Assembly (NCBI GenBank): GCA_002914805.1
Contig: JXTB01000018.1
Location: 1,514,968 to 1,578,967 of the forward strand
Source of the DNA: Parasponia andersonii
Taxonomy: Eukaryota; Streptophyta; Magnoliopsida; Rosales; Cannabaceae
Length of the DNA stretch: 64,000 nucleotides
Direction: 5' to 3'
Position numbers and translations under genes: made by a program. Below are positions 36,445 to 50,113 of the stretch, one piece after another; position 1 is the stretch's first letter, and each line of letters starts with the position of its first letter. Under the pieces are notes generated by a model, which was not told the origin of the DNA, did no database searches, and worked only from the letters and a program-made list of their open reading frames with translations.

Positions 36445-38562
36445 TCCTTTTGGTGCGTAAAGCAAATCACTCTCGATGTTTATGTGCTTCATTTTTCATG
36501 GTTTGACTCTAAATCAAGCAAATCCGCCTATCCTAGCCGACTTATGCCAGCGAGAAGTGTTCATGAGAATGGTGCTAATACATTGTTATTTCGCAGCAAA
36601 CAACTGGATTATTCCTTGTTAAGACTCAGGCTAGCAACGTTCTTCTGAAGAAAATTCTTGAAACTAGACAGCAAGCAAGTTCGTTTTTCTTTTAGTATGG
36701 TGAAAGAACAAGTTTTGATAGAGAAGGTTTAGAAGTTAAAAGGGAGAGAAAATTCCTGATCAAGAAACTTATGCTAAGCTTGTTCAGTTTATCTCACAGT
36801 TAAACACGAAGAAAAATACCCTTGTTACTGGATGAACAAAAAGGCTCACCCTTCATTTTCTTCAGTTGCCATTTTGGGAATTTTCTTGAGAGGACACAGA
36901 GAGATTGAGAAAAGATTCTGTTGTATTGGTCAACTTCTTGTGAAAGTCCAACTTCGAAAGAGTGGAAAACCCAGGATACGACTTTTGGCACCAAAAGTGT
37001 TATGGAAATTTTGTTTTTTTAACATATCCAGTTGTCTACCATATATTTGTTCTGACTTGGGAAAGTGCTGTAATTCATTAAATTGATGGGGTCAGTTATT
37101 CAGCAGCATCGTTGTTATCACCTGCTACGTTATTTTTAATTATTTTTTCCCGCAATTACTATTAAAATGATGATCCTCTCAAGAGAGTAGTGCCAACCAC
37201 AAGAATCAACCATCCACGTATCCACTACGTGATTCACTTGAGCTTGATGATGTGGTTGATGCCCATTAGCCCTGTCTCTGGTGCGGAAGTCGTGTTCTTG
37301 CCTCTTGGTCCGGTGGGTTTATTTTAGCAACGTGTGTATTTATTATAGACATTATTTCCACGTGTATGACAAGTTTCTTCTTCGCTAACTAAGCTAAAGT
37401 CTTGAGTGGATTGACTCAATAACACAGTATGTTCGGAGAGTGTCAAGAGTCTTGTACAAGTCAATATTTATAGAAATAGAGATTGATTCTGATTCTCTAA
37501 ACCCCAGCGTTTATTGGGTTGCTCTTCAACCCTTATAATACTTGAGCCAACTACGACTATATAAGAAAGGTTATAGACTTAGAGTAATAGATTCACCCGG
37601 AGTAAGAGGACTTGTAATGAGAGCTGTTTTCCTTCTTAACCAGCTCATTGGTACGGACAAATACTCGAACATTAATTAATGAAGAAATTAGATAAAACTG
37701 AGGCAAGTGAAGTCCAAGTGGGCCGATGTGAGTGTGAGGCACTGACAAAGTGACAAATGACCTGGAATTCCAATTTCAACGACAGGGCCAAGTGGGTAAA
37801 AGAAGGGAACGAAACCCCATTTGTAAATACTCTAAATTGGACCCCTTCATCATTTCCTTTCCCATCCCGTGACTCTAGAATTCAAAGCTTTAAGTCTAAC
37901 ATAACCAGAAAACAAAAAAAAAAATCCCAAGCAAAACCAAAGAATGAGACGAACGAACAAGGAATCTACTATATATATGTATACATAATACATCAGTGAA
38001 TATATAGAAATAGTTAAATTTTAATCGAAATCGGTTAAAATTACATCTTATTTATTCATTATAGCACTTCTAGTAATTGTCACTTTCTCAGCCTGGTCCA
38101 TACAAAAAGTAAGACAACTAAGTTTTATTGCTGCTAGATGCTATTGCTAGGTGACAGCTCTAATATGTTAGATAGATGCCATTTACTCATTTATAGGGTG
38201 ATTAGGCATTTTTTAATAGAAATATTGTAATATAATGCTAATTACTATTGTAATCTCACTCAGTTTCGTTGTCCTCGGATTTTGAAATGAATATTAGTCA
38301 CCTAATCACAACTAGTAAGTCTGACTAAAAGTCTACACGGACCTCTGACGTGGGTTAGTTGAGGCTTGAACAAGAGTACAAGACCCAAAAAAATTAAAAA
38401 TGAATTAAACAATAAAAATAAAAAATAAATTCATGGGCATGCATAGTACTCTTCTTTACGAGGGCCACTCCACTCAAGATCCAACGCACACGCCTAAGAT
38501 TTCTTTGCTTAAGTCACTAACTACGGCAGCTATCTGAAACCCAATTTTACTCCAACAACAAC
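36445..38562. other. Intergenic sequence and PERK promoter side
   Basis: No supported gene. Several short open frames lack family resemblance. The right end (about 38.4-38.56 kb) is the 5' side of the PERK gene, with a CAACAACAACATG start context. Its transcription start is not identifiable by eye. Confidence 0.5.
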
Positions 38563-41500
38563 ATGTCTTCTCCATCGCCGGAGCCTCTGTCTCCGGCCAT
38601 ATCCCCGGCGACCCCACAGCCATTTCAACCCTCTTCTTCGCCGCCGCCGTCGCCACTGATTATAGCGCAATCCCCATCTCCATTACCGCCATCTCCGCCA
38701 ACTCCAACTAGTATTACGCCATTGCTCCCTCCGGCGATGTCTCCGGCTGCTAACAACCCTCAACCTCCGGCTATATGGCCACCGCCGCCAGCCACTCCAC
38801 TACCTCCTCCTCCGCCATTATCTCCGCCGCCGGATGCTTCAGCTTCACCACCGGCTCCGGTACGGCCGGCTCCGCTGCCTCCGCTAGTCCTCACTTCACC
38901 GCCACCTACTCCTAAACTTGTCCCCAGATCTCCTCCACCGAATAGAAAAACCCCATCAAAGCCGGAGCTTCCTTCTTCGCCACCTCCCGAACGTTCACCG
39001 TCGCCGGCTACCCCGCCGTCTCCGGCGACGTTAAAGCCTAATCCTCTGCCGCCAGCAACTGTAAAGCCTCAACCGCCACCACAGGAAACGTCATCAACTT
39101 CTCCTCCACTGCCTTTAACGGGGCCGAGCGAAGCCCCGGTGCCGGTTTATTCTGCGCCGTCACCGGAAGCTAACTCCGTTTCCACGTCGCCCACAAGATT
39201 GGCTTCTCCACCTGCTCCGCCTCTGACATTGCCGTCGCCGTCGTCACCACCGAAGGGAAGTTTTCCGGCGGCGGTGGAAATACAGAAGCCGCGACCGAAC
39301 ACGTCGCCGCGGTTTATAGTGGGATTCATCGGAGCTGGGTTGGTTGTACTGGCTGTTCTGGTTATTGTCCTTGCATGCATTTGTTACAGATCAAGCCGGA
39401 GAAGAAAGGGCCAGGCTCATGGGCTTCCAGTGAATCACCACAAAGTAACCAGCTTGGGCCCAAAAGGTGAAACTCATTTGCCCATTCTCACTTTTTTTTT
39501 TTTTTTTTTTTGGATGGGGGAGGAGGGGAATGCATGTAACTTTCATGGTTTATATTCTTAATTTTCTAGTTATAATCAATTTCCTAAAGTGTTCAATCCA
39601 TGTATCCATAGGCAAAATCCTACGACACCGCACTTTCCAATGCATTCTTATTTCCTTTCCTGGGACATTCTGTTTATAAGGGGAAAAAACACAATTAGTT
39701 TAGTGAAGTTCGGTTTTAAGAGTAAATGATAAGCTTATTTTGTTGAAAGAATCTCCTCTACTAATCGACTCACTCGGTTGTTCTCAATTAATTTTTTTTT
39801 TTTATTCTGATTTGTATCGTAAGTATTTATAATTTAGGTAATAAACACATACAATTTGCTAATATACAATATATAATGCTTCGTTTGATGGTTTCACATT
39901 TAAATTCTCTATCCAAATTTCCCGCACAAGCAGGGTCAAGTAATCCATCACTCCAATCAGCTCCGATCAAAAGCACTGCCCTTAATTCTACTCCAATCAA
40001 TTTCGAGCATGAGCTCCCTGAAACACATCAATCAATTTCACCATCTCCCACCACCTTAACAAACGGCATGGTGTTCACCTATGATCGATTAGCGGAGGCC
40101 ACCGGTGAGTTCTCGGATTCAAACCTCATCGGAGAAGGCGGTTTTGGATTCGTCTACAAGGGAATTCTACCTGGCGGGAAGGAAGTTGCGGTTAAAAGAT
40201 TGAAGATGGGAAGAGGGCAGGGAGAGCAGGAGTTTCAAGCAGAGGTAGATATCATTAGTAGAGTTCACCACAAGCATTTGCTTTCATTGCTTGGCTACTG
40301 CATTAGAGGGATTGAGAGATTGCTTGTTTATGAATTTGTTCCCAACAACACCTTGGAATTTCACTTACATGGTAAGCTATATAGCCTTTAGCCTTGGATT
40401 CATTAATTATATTATTTCAAGTATCTTCTTGTCAATTTTTCCCCTTTTTTTTTTTTTTTTTTTTTTGGTGATTCATTTAGCCCCAAAAAATACATTATTT
40501 AAACTATAAGATTATCTCCTTTTGTGTTTTAACTAAATTGCATTTTTTTCGCTTTGTGTTTTTAATGTTTTATAGCAAAAGAGTTCATTCTTTCCAATGC
40601 GCTATTTCTTTAATTATAATATCTGGAATTCACAAATGTGCTTATCTCATTGAGTTTAAAAAAGTCATAACTAATTGGCCTTATTAATTTTGTAATACTT
40701 TTTTTTTTAATCTCTTTTCTTTATTTTTGAATGTGAAATGAAAGGTGGAGATCTCAAAAAATTACATTCTTTTACTTTTCCGAAAAACACAAAATTCTTA
40801 TTCACCCAACCAAGACATATATTTTTAAGGATTCTTTTGATGTTTGCAAAACCCTATACATTATTAGAAGTTTTAATTTTTTCCTTGAATCACTAAAATT
40901 GTCATTCTGTTAGGCAAATAAACTAAACATAACACATTTTATTTTACTAATTTCGGCACCAAGATATTTATCTGTATTTTCAACAAATACTCAAAAGTAC
41001 AATACTTACTATTCTATTTTTTTGCCCAACAGTACAACAATTTTAGTGGTTTAGGGCAAAAAGTGAAATTTTTATTAGTTCAAAAGTTTTACTGAGACAT
41101 TAATTCTATATAATCGGGAGGTAACTTAAAACAAATCCTAGTTTTAATAGTACTGTACCATTTACTGCCAGCTTATGTGATGATTGCAATTGAAGTGCCA
41201 AGAATGTTTCTAGTCTTTAGAGTCCTATTCTGGTCTAAACCAAAAAAGTAATATTTTCTTCATATTTTTTACTGCTATTTAATTTTGCAATTTTTTTTTT
41301 TTTTTTTGGGTATAAAGTTACTTACAGTTAGATCATTAGTCATTTTGAAGTGCATTTGATTGTTATTGGAGACTTCGTACTTTTTAATTTTTATTGTTTT
41401 GCTAGTTTACTAAAGAAACTGAATTGATGTTTAATGTTGCTAGCTCCTAATGCGTGTTTTTTGTTTTTTTTTATGGGTTTGCTTGATATAGTTTTAATTA

Positions 41501-44500
41501 ATAAGTTCTGAATCAAATTGTTAGGAAAAGAGCAACATGTTATGGAGTGGACAAACAGATTGAAAATTGCTATAGAGTCTGCGAAAGGACTCGCATATCT
41601 CCATGAAGATTGTAAGTTGTAACCCTCTCCAAGGAAACTTTAAATGAGGGGTCATTTCCTTCTTCAATTATGTTGCATATGCTCTTGAGAATGTTAGTCT
41701 TAAATATTTAAAAACTGAAATAATTTTATTCCTAACTTGCAGGCAACCCAAAAATTATTCATCGTGATATAAAAGCATCAAACATTCTTCTTGACTTTAG
41801 GTTCGACGCAAAGGTACTTGTTATATAGTAACATCATTTTCTTGGCAGAGTTGGATTCTATAATAAAAATGAAGATATGTTATTTTCTAGACAAAGAAAT
41901 TAATTAAGCAAAATTATCGTAAGCAAACAAATAGTGGCAAACGTTGTTAGAGAGAGAGAGAGAGCACTAGAAGAAAAGAGCTTACTAATTGGTGAGCGCC
42001 TCAATAAATTCTTAAATTCTTTTTTCTCTTGGAAATTTGCTTGGGTTGAAAATAGGACCTTGAGATGCGTTATGCGAGATTGGAATTGTATTATAGCATG
42101 AATTGAATTAAATAAATTTAATAAGTGTAGTATTGAATTAGATTTGATCAGAATTATTATTATATTATGGGACTCATTTTTCGTTAGAACGTACAATAAA
42201 AATTTATTTTAGATTAGTTTAAATCATAAAAAATGTAAAAAGTATTCATATTGAGGGGTTTATTACTTTTGGAATTTGAAATAGATACGAGTCTCACTAT
42301 TTTTGAGTATGAGATTAATAATGTTATTCTTTTGAATGAGATAAATTATCTCACTCACATGGGACTGTTTTAAAATTGTGGATTATTTATTTCAATATAA
42401 AATTAGCATCAAATATAAAAAAGCGATAAATAATCTCAATCTCAATCCTAGTTCCATGTACCAAACAACAATAATTATGCATTGTAACAGACTAATAGCA
42501 CTATCAGTAGACATAAAATTCAGATATGTATTATAATTACTCAATTAGATTTATAATTAAGGGAACTTAGGTAAATTAGACCATTTTGAAAGTATTTTAG
42601 TAAAATGCTTACTTTTTAAAGTTCTTTACACAGTATTTTATTCAATAATAAGTGTGGTGTCGAGTGTAATCAAGTTATTATTTAAAAAAGAAAAAAAAAA
42701 GTTAAAAAATTATTGGTTTTTCACTAAAGTTCCATTCCATAAATGCTATTTTATCATGGGACTCTTTAAATCAGTTAAACTGGAAGCTCAATGCTGGTTG
42801 AGATTATCGTTGTGGAATGCATTCAGAAATTATATTCTAAAATCGACCAAAAATAAGAATAAAAAAATAGATAATTAGAAAATCTTCTTTTGACCTCGAT
42901 CTTGTATATAACTATATTTTTAAAACAGAATTTGAGAAACATAACAATGTTTACTACTCAAAATCTCATTTATTTTTATTATGCAAATTTCTTAAATGCC
43001 TTGATTGATGACAAGTTTTATATTTAAAATTGAAACATTATTTTGATCACCTTTTTTTGTTTATTTGGAAAAAAAAAAAATTAGTACTTTCATTTCTCTC
43101 AACTTATGTATATTTTTTAAAGCTATTATATATTTCAATTTTTTTTTTTTTTGAGTTGTTTGAATTAACTTTCATTTGTCTATTTGGAAATAGTTTCTGT
43201 TTAAAGCTTTTTTTTTTTTCTCAAAACAAGTTGCTTTAGGAAAGAAATTGAAACCTCATGGCGCAAGCAGTTCTTAAGAAAGCATGGTTGAATTTTTAAA
43301 AATAAAAATTACAGATGATATACTTGTAATTGTCTATTTAGCATAACTATTTTTTTTAAAAGGGAACTTTAGCATAATTATTAATATATAATACGATAAA
43401 TTAAAATATATATTTTTTATCGTCCAAGGAGACATAATGTGAGGCCCATGGATGAGATTAGCATATCTCTAAGTTTCTAGCACTTCCAAATCACAGCATT
43501 TCATCACTTAAATTTAATGCCCAAAATAAACTCATTAAGGGGGTAAAATTGAAATTTTCTTGTACAAATAATAAAATGTAATTTCCAAGAATGAAAAGTT
43601 CAATTTCTGAAAATGAAAAACGACGGGATGTATTTGTGTAACAACCCTTATGTAAAATCCTACATGTTGATGTCAGAATTGGTATGTTTGCACACTCAGG
43701 TTTCCGACTTTGGACTGGCCAAATCTTTTTCGGATACCAATACTCATATTACTCACATTTCCACTCGAGTAGTAGGAACATTTGGGTATGACTTTTTGTT
43801 CTACTTTTTTTTTTTTTGGGTTTCTTTTTTCCCTAAAATACTCCTATTAATGATCAAATGTATACAGGTATCTAGCTCCGGAATATGCTTCTAGTGGTAA
43901 ATTAACAGAGAAATCAGACATATATTCTTATGGGGTCATGCTTTTGGAGCTTATAACGGGACGCCCACCTATCAATTCAACTGACCCCATGAGGAATCAA
44001 GGCCTTGTTGAGTGGGTGAGTTCAATACACTTAATTAATTATTTGCCTTTTTTTTATGTATTCATTAGGAGGATAATTAATACTTTGTACTGACCATCAC
44101 ACGCCCTAACGAAGCAAATGACACTAAATTTTGCAGCTAAGTACATAGGGTTCACAAATTCTTCTACGACATCGATCATCCATGGTTCAAAAATAGAAAA
44201 AGGGATCCACATAGGCATCATTTTTCCTGAGAGTGCGTTTTTAGTCTGTTCCGTTCGGTCTTATGCAAATCATGACCTGAATTTATAGTTAATTTAGTAG
44301 GGTTGATAGGGAAATGCTAAAAAGCACGTAGAGGTATGAATCTGGTATGTAAATTTTGTGGTAGATCCCACACTCTTGTTGAAATATAGGAACCAGTTCT
44401 ATTAAAATATAGAAGTGATAACAACACTCTTTTTCTTATTCTTTTTCTACACTTTCTTATTTCATTACTGGACATGATGTGTTATATTATTACAATGTGA

Positions 44501-45485
44501 TATATTTAGTGGAATCCATACATAAAACAATTATATAAAAGAGACGGAGAAAGAGCGGAGCTAGCACTCCTCATTAGAGTAGGTTGGTTAGCACCACATA
44601 TATCCTGTAACGTTGCTCACGTCGATAATATTAACATGTTGAAAATTTAACTCTTTTGTGGTCGAAACAAATTCAGGTTCTTCTTCAAAAATAAACTAGT
44701 GTTTGTTTCAACAGGCTAGGCCTTTGCTCGCACAAGCTCTGGAACAAGGCTATTTTGAAACTCTTGTTGATCCACGCATGCAGAGTAAATACGACACCGT
44801 TGAGATGACCAGGATGGTTTCTTGTGCCGCAGCTTGTGTGCGCCATTCCGCTTGGCTTAGACCGCGAATGAGTCAGGTTAAGTAATATATATTTTGTTTT
44901 ATAACACCAAATACAATAAGAAGAAAGGGAAAAAAACATAATTGACATAGTGGTTTTTCATCTATGGTTAGTAATTATAAAGGTAGTATGCATTAAGAGA
45001 TGCATATTATATAGTCTAATCGAGTATTATGCTCAAGCATTTACTTATATGCATTTACTTATACACGTTTCACACCAAAAAAAAAACACACTCAAATATC
45101 TTTCCATGTATAACAGTTTATTCCCAAAAATATCAGCATGTATATATAAGACTAAGATATATCATTATACATGCAATTGAGTGCCAAGCCTAGTCCAAAT
45201 TAAAACTCTCAAAAAGATATATCATGCATACAGATAGTCCACGCTTTAGAAGGGCATTCTTCTCTAAGGGATCTTCATGAAGGAACAACTCCAGGAAGCA
45301 GCAGTTTGTACAGTTCCTCAAGTTGTAATTACAGTGTGCATCAACATAAGAACGACTTGAACCAATTCCATCTTACAATTGCAGATGATCAAGACGACAG
45401 TACTAAAAACTGGTATAGTGGAAGCACCAGTGAGTACGGTCTTAACCCTTCTGTCTCTAGCGGCGAGGCCCATCAAACACTTTGA
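38563..45485 (+). CDS. Proline-rich extensin-like receptor kinase (PERK family)
   Basis: Eight exons: 38,563-39,466, 39,934-40,371, 41,525-41,611, 41,743-41,813, 43,700-43,785, 43,868-44,015, 44,715-44,876 and 45,234-45,485. They join in frame to 715 aa. Residues 1-250 are a Pro/Ser-rich extensin-like ectodomain (SPPP, PPPPP runs) with no classical signal peptide, as is usual for PERKs. A single membrane segment lies at 251-275, followed by the basic stop-transfer RSSRRRK. The cytoplasmic Ser/Thr kinase has the glycine loop GEGGFG (368-373), Lys 389, Glu 404, HRDIKASN (catalytic Asp 485), DFG (503-505) and APE (532-534), all intact. The C-terminal tail (about 640-715) is Ser-rich. PERKs sit at the plasma membrane and are thought to sense cell-wall state through the ectodomain (family knowledge). 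Introns 2 (1.15 kb) and 3 (1.9 kb) are long and AT-rich. The exact paralogue is unassigned. Confidence 0.95.
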
Positions 45486-46371
45486 AATTCAACCAGAAAC
45501 AGAAAGAGAGAAATAAATAGAACAGAAAATGTGTCTATTTATTTATTTATTTTTGGCTGACTAATGAGCTTTTCTTTTATTTTTTTATTTTTTTGGACAG
45601 AAAAAATACTCTTACCCTTTTGTAGGTAAGTTCGGATAATTGTTTTATTCTTTCTGGTAAATAATGTTTTCCATAGCTGAAATTTGCCAGATAGTATTTA
45701 TTGAATTTGTAATGTAGGGAACTGAAGTAGTTAGAAGTATTTTTTTCATTTATGAGAGGCTGCATGCTTCGATGTTATATATCCCCAGACCCAGCACTTA
45801 ATTTCCCTATTACTGCTCCATTCACTAAACAAGCTCAGATCAAGAATCTTGTTCCCTGTTTGGGATTCGTACACAATTCTTACATCACGAATGTTTATAT
45901 AGAGAGTAGCTTCAAACAGCCATTCCAATTTCCAACTGTTGTTTGGTCTAGCAATCTTCAAACAAAAAGAAAACAGGGTTACAACAATGTCGTTATTAAC
46001 TCCCTTTTTCTACAGCGCTCTAATAAGAGTAAATATCTACAAGAGAGGAGACAAAATTGATTATGCCTGATCCAATACCAAGACCAATCTCTAGCCAAGA
46101 AAATCAACCTTTTATGAAAAGCTGTGAAGGGTACGCGAATCAATCAATGTCAACTTACTTGAATCCAAATCCTGAGTGAAAAAAAAATGAATAAGCACGC
46201 GAGCAATTTCATCACTTCCACATCGCAAACTTCAAAAGTCTGATAATGGACGTTGAATTTGAACCTTTTCTTCTTCTATCATTTATTTATTAGTACCGAC
46301 TTGTCTTTCAACTATGATCAGCCAGCGGGAGTAAAGTGTAAAAGTGGTCGAAAAGCAAGAACCTATTGAGC
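45486..46371. other. Convergent intergenic region (PERK and Mpv17-like 3' ends)
   Basis: Both flanking genes end here, so it should hold two 3' UTRs. T-rich ATTTATTTATTTATTTTTGG lies near 45,537-45,556. Short open frames on both strands overlap each other and have no family. Confidence 0.5.
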
Positions 46372-48186
46372 TTACTTTTCCTTCAATGGTAGAATAGATT
46401 TCAGCCATTGCTTCCAGGGTGCATCCTCTTGTTGCTCAACCCATGACAAGAAACAGCTATCAAGTAGGCAGAAGAAGTTCACGTAAAGGAGTTGATATCT
46501 CACAGGTATAAATCGGAAATTCACAATCTGAACAACTGGCCATATGCCTCCTTCCAGAATCAAAGCAGGGAGAAAGTCTCTTTTCACATCTTCCTTGATC
46601 TGAGGAATACTTTTTCCAGTAGAAAACCCCATGTAACTGAAAAATACAAGTAAATCCAATGGCCCAAAAATTAACCCATCAACAGCAACTTTATTAGCAA
46701 CAAACCAAAATGAATTTGGTTGTAATCGAAGCCGCAGCCTCATAAATCGGTCCAAACCTTCATACCTGTAAGAGATGAAGGAAGTCAAGATGCTTAAACT
46801 ATGAAAAGTTAATGCACACATGGATTTAGAGTAAGAAGGTTCAAACTAAGTCTGCACACAATTGTAAGAGGCCCCTTTTTCCTGACTCTAAAGCTTTGAT
46901 GCAATCTAATCTCTGTGACTAATTCAATTAGTAAATATTCAATAATGAAAATGAAGTTATCTTAAGTGAACAGCAGGAAGAAAGAGAATGAAACTACTAA
47001 CAGGGAGACTTTAGAAGATGACAGATTAATTCCATGACAAACATTTAGCTTAAAATGCTTCACATATCCAAATGAAAAAGACAGTAACCAACAAATTATG
47101 AAAAACTCTCTGAATATCAAATGTTAAAGGAAATCATTGAATAAAAGCACATTAGATAATCGTCATATATTCCAAGGGCCATGCATTTTACTGATTTACT
47201 ATAAACGGTAAAAGGAAGCACAGGAAACCATCCCTCATTACAACTGTTCAGCTTCATTGACAAATTTAGAGGCTGGAAGCTCAAGGTAGCCACAGATAAA
47301 AGTCACAACGAAACTTCAACTTTGCAAACTTGTATTTAATAGTGTCTATGGGCAGGCAAGCGGAGGGTGAGGAAAACTTACCAAAAGTGACCAACTGGCC
47401 CAACAAATCCAAAGCCAAACAAGCTAGTTGTAGCTACTCGTTTCCAGTTGATCTTGAATTCTTTATCTTCATCCTGAAGTGTGAAGAGAAATTCATTACT
47501 CAATTTAACAATAGTCTACCACTTCCTCTCTTTTTTTTCCCTACAGATACACAAGGTTGTCATGTTCAAAGGGAGACTAAGATATGCAGTATTAGAAAAA
47601 TCCCATGTTTATATAGCCATAGTTCCAGGGCTGAATATAAAAGATAGAACATACAAGTAAAACCTTGAATTAAATCATCGAAGTGCTGATCATTACCATT
47701 ATCGAATCGAAGCAAATCCCATACATAAGTTTTAGACAATAATCATTCAGATGATAAAGAGAACGACTACAGAACAATACAGTTCCTTTCTCCCAATTAT
47801 TTCTTCTACCCTTTTCTTTTAATATCAAAATAACAATAATAATAATAAATCTCCACGATAAAGACCAACAAATTTGAAACTATCCTCATGCTTAAAATTG
47901 TTGCAAAATCAACAAACAAAACATATCACGATTCATGACCATGTTGGCATTGTATAATGCATATTCATCACCTTAGTTCTTAGGCAATCGAACCCTTATA
48001 CCCACTAAATCTTGAGCAAACATAACGAATATTCATGGCAATGCCGTACATTTTTCAAAAAGAAACCAAGAAACAGCGGATACCCATTTCTCCCAAACAG
48101 TTGAAAAGCACAAAAAAGATAAAGAAAGAATCAGCCGAATAGTGATTTGAGCAAGAAACGTCTAAGAGAGTGAAATGGGATATTCC

Positions 48187-48248
<62 letters not shown>

Positions 48249-48400
48249 ACCTGAGGAGATTTTGTCTTGGCGGCCGTTGCATGGGTGATGGTCTGAGCGG
48301 CTACATCGCCGAAACCCCATATCAAAGCCGAGCTTATTACCTGAGTCTTAACTGGGTGAACAGCCAAGGAGTTCTGGTACCATTTCCACAATCTCAACAT
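46372..48400 (-). CDS. Mpv17/PMP22-family integral membrane protein
   Basis: Three exons read right to left: 48,251-48,400, 47,382-47,473 and 46,372-46,765. All are GT-AG and in frame, giving 211 aa, a normal family length. It begins MLRLWKWYQNSLAVHPVKTQ, carries the conserved FGFVGPVGHFWYEGLD block (70-85), a hydrophobic LIFGPLDLLVFFSYMGF stretch (112-128), and the C-terminal family signature WPVVQIVNFRFIPVRYQ (156-172), then YVNFFCLLDSCFLSWVEQQ. Family members are four-helix proteins of peroxisomal or mitochondrial inner membranes; which membrane applies here is not decidable from sequence. As I recall, Arabidopsis At3g24570 is the closest type. The ATG at 48,400 matches the start of relatives; an upstream frame lacks an ATG. 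Intron 1 opens with a CA/TA microsatellite a few bases after the donor. The gene is convergent with PERK. Confidence 0.93.
48187..48244. repeat. Compound (TA)n(TG)n microsatellite in intron 1 of the Mpv17-like gene
   Basis: About 13 TA units (48,187-48,212) are followed by about 16 TG units (48,213-48,244). On the gene's strand the CA run starts some 6 bases after the GT donor of exon 1. Confidence 0.93.
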
Positions 48401-48443
48401 GTATTCCCAAAACCCCAAATGCAAAAGACTCTGAAATTTGTGG

Positions 48444-48471
48444 TGAGAGAGAGAGAGAGAGAGAGAGAGAA
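48444..48471. repeat. (GA)n microsatellite in the 5' UTR/promoter of the Mpv17-like gene
   Basis: About 14 GA units, 44 bases upstream of the ATG at 48,400. It reads as CT on the gene strand. Such CT runs are common in plant 5' UTRs. Confidence 0.88.
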
Positions 48472-49780
48472 TTAGAATGAAAGAGCTAGATTCTTTTCTA
48501 GTGATTTACGATTGTTCATCATATTCATAACCATTTTCTTGTGAGACAGTTTTCAGACAAGAGCGCTGGGATTTTGACGAATTAGAAGGGAAAAGATAAA
48601 ATATTGAAGGAGCTTTTATAGAAGAGGGAGAAGAATATAATACAAATCAAAAGGAAAAGGGCATATGTAGGGGCAAAACCGTCATTTGGCGTCGACAGAT
48701 TGAGACAGCAGAGGCAGTGAGAGAGTCGCTGAATTTGTGGTAATCTCTCGAAATAGTTTGAGTTTAATTCTTTGTCCGAGCCGTTTTGGTTCTCTTGCAT
48801 GTGTGAATTTAAATAAAAAATATAGAAGAGATAATTGAGATGAAATAAAGTAGATAAGTTGTAATTAAAATATAGAGTATTAGAATATATTATTTAAAAA
48901 TATTTTTTAGGTTCTATTTTCGTTTGAAAATATAAAAAAAAAATTAATAATTAATGTGATTAATAAATTATTTAAAAAAAATTGAATTATTAAAATAAAC
49001 ATTTATTTTATAAAACTATTTCAATAGAAAGACTAAAATTGTTAAAATAAACACTTATCTCAATAAATTTTCCATTTGAAGAAATGAAATAGGTAAAAGG
49101 ACCTTAAACTAGGAAGAAATTTGGAGAGTTATTGTGAATTACCAATAAAATATTAGATATCAAAGTACAATGTGATGGCTGATGGAAGCAGGAGCGCAAG
49201 ATGAATGAATTTCTTTTTTCAAGCAAAGTTGCAACTCATTATTGAGCAGGGCTCCTTTGTAAAATACCTTTTGCAAAAAGTGATTTCAAGAAAATACACC
49301 CATTTATAATTTTTGTACAGTTATATTTTTTAAGTAAAATATTGATTGTAAAATCCAATATATGCTAGTCGCTGACACTAGGTTTTTTCCTCATTTCGCA
49401 TTCTCTTCTTCTCCTTTTTCCTTTTTTTCCTCACTTATATCACTCTATTTCAACAAAAAAACATGAAGACACTGGTGGAAAAGAGAGATTTTTTTGTTAA
49501 TTAATGGTCAAGAATGTGATCTTTCTCGTCATTATACTTTCCTCTTCAATTGTTTTCCTATTTCAAGGTTCAAGCGTTTAATGAAGTAGAAATTACATTT
49601 CTAAAGAATCTTTCTTTGTCAATATAAATTTGATTAGTTGATTAGAAGTTGTTTTTCAGTAGAACTTAAAACTATAGTGGAAAATAGAAAGTTTTTAGTT
49701 ATTTTTTGAGTATGAAAAGCTGTAAACTAGAAAATGAGTTGTAAAACAACGACATCCGTTGCAAAGAATGAAACTCAGAA
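48472..49780. other. Intergenic region; Mpv17-like promoter and left flank of the MULE
   Basis: The left part (to about 48.8 kb) is the promoter side of the Mpv17-like gene. From about 49.2 kb a pyrimidine-rich leader (TCTCTTCTTCTCC near 49,400) precedes the MULE transposase region. The left terminal inverted repeat of the MULE could not be placed. Confidence 0.45.
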
Positions 49781-49789
49781 CAGAATAGA

Positions 49790-50030
49790 TAGGTTTGTTT
49801 TGTTTGTAGACAGCTTGTCTAGAACTCGACGAAATAGACAAGTCTGTCTAGTTTCTATATATTGTGTCTAGAGAGGTAGACACTTTTGTTTAATCAGTAA
49901 AAATTGTTGTCTAGAAACTAAAGAAACATATCTAGCCACTCAAAACATATGTCTATCTACTAGAAACATATGTCTAGTAAGTAAAGACACATGTCTAGCC
50001 ATTAGAAATATAGATCTAGCCACTAACACA
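49790..50030. repeat. TAGACA/TGTCTA motif cluster, 5' flank of the transposase gene
   Basis: It contains AGACAGCTTGTCTAG, AGACAAGTCTGTCTAG, TGTGTCTAGAGAGGTAGACA and ACATATGTCTA-type repeats. They are less regular than the main block at 52.8-55.7 kb but share its hexamers. Confidence 0.75.
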
Positions 50031-50113
50031 TGTGAAACCTAACTGAATTTAGTATTTAATGTTTGCTAATATATATGTCTTCTTTTATTTTCTACTTTAT
50101 TTTTTGTTCAGAT

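Noticed and set aside
44300-44600. Possible MITE in PERK intron 6 (AATGCTAAAAAGCAC versus GCTAGCACTCCTCATT)
   Set aside because: The inverted match is weak and no target duplication was found.
48401-48424. Upstream start for the Mpv17-like protein
   Set aside because: The upstream extension would start at TTG. Relatives begin at the MLRLW methionine at 48,400.
49220-49420. Left terminal inverted repeat of the MULE paired with 59.5-59.66 kb
   Set aside because: Both ends are AT-rich with pyrimidine-rich leaders, but no long matching inverted repeat or 9-bp duplication could be aligned by eye.
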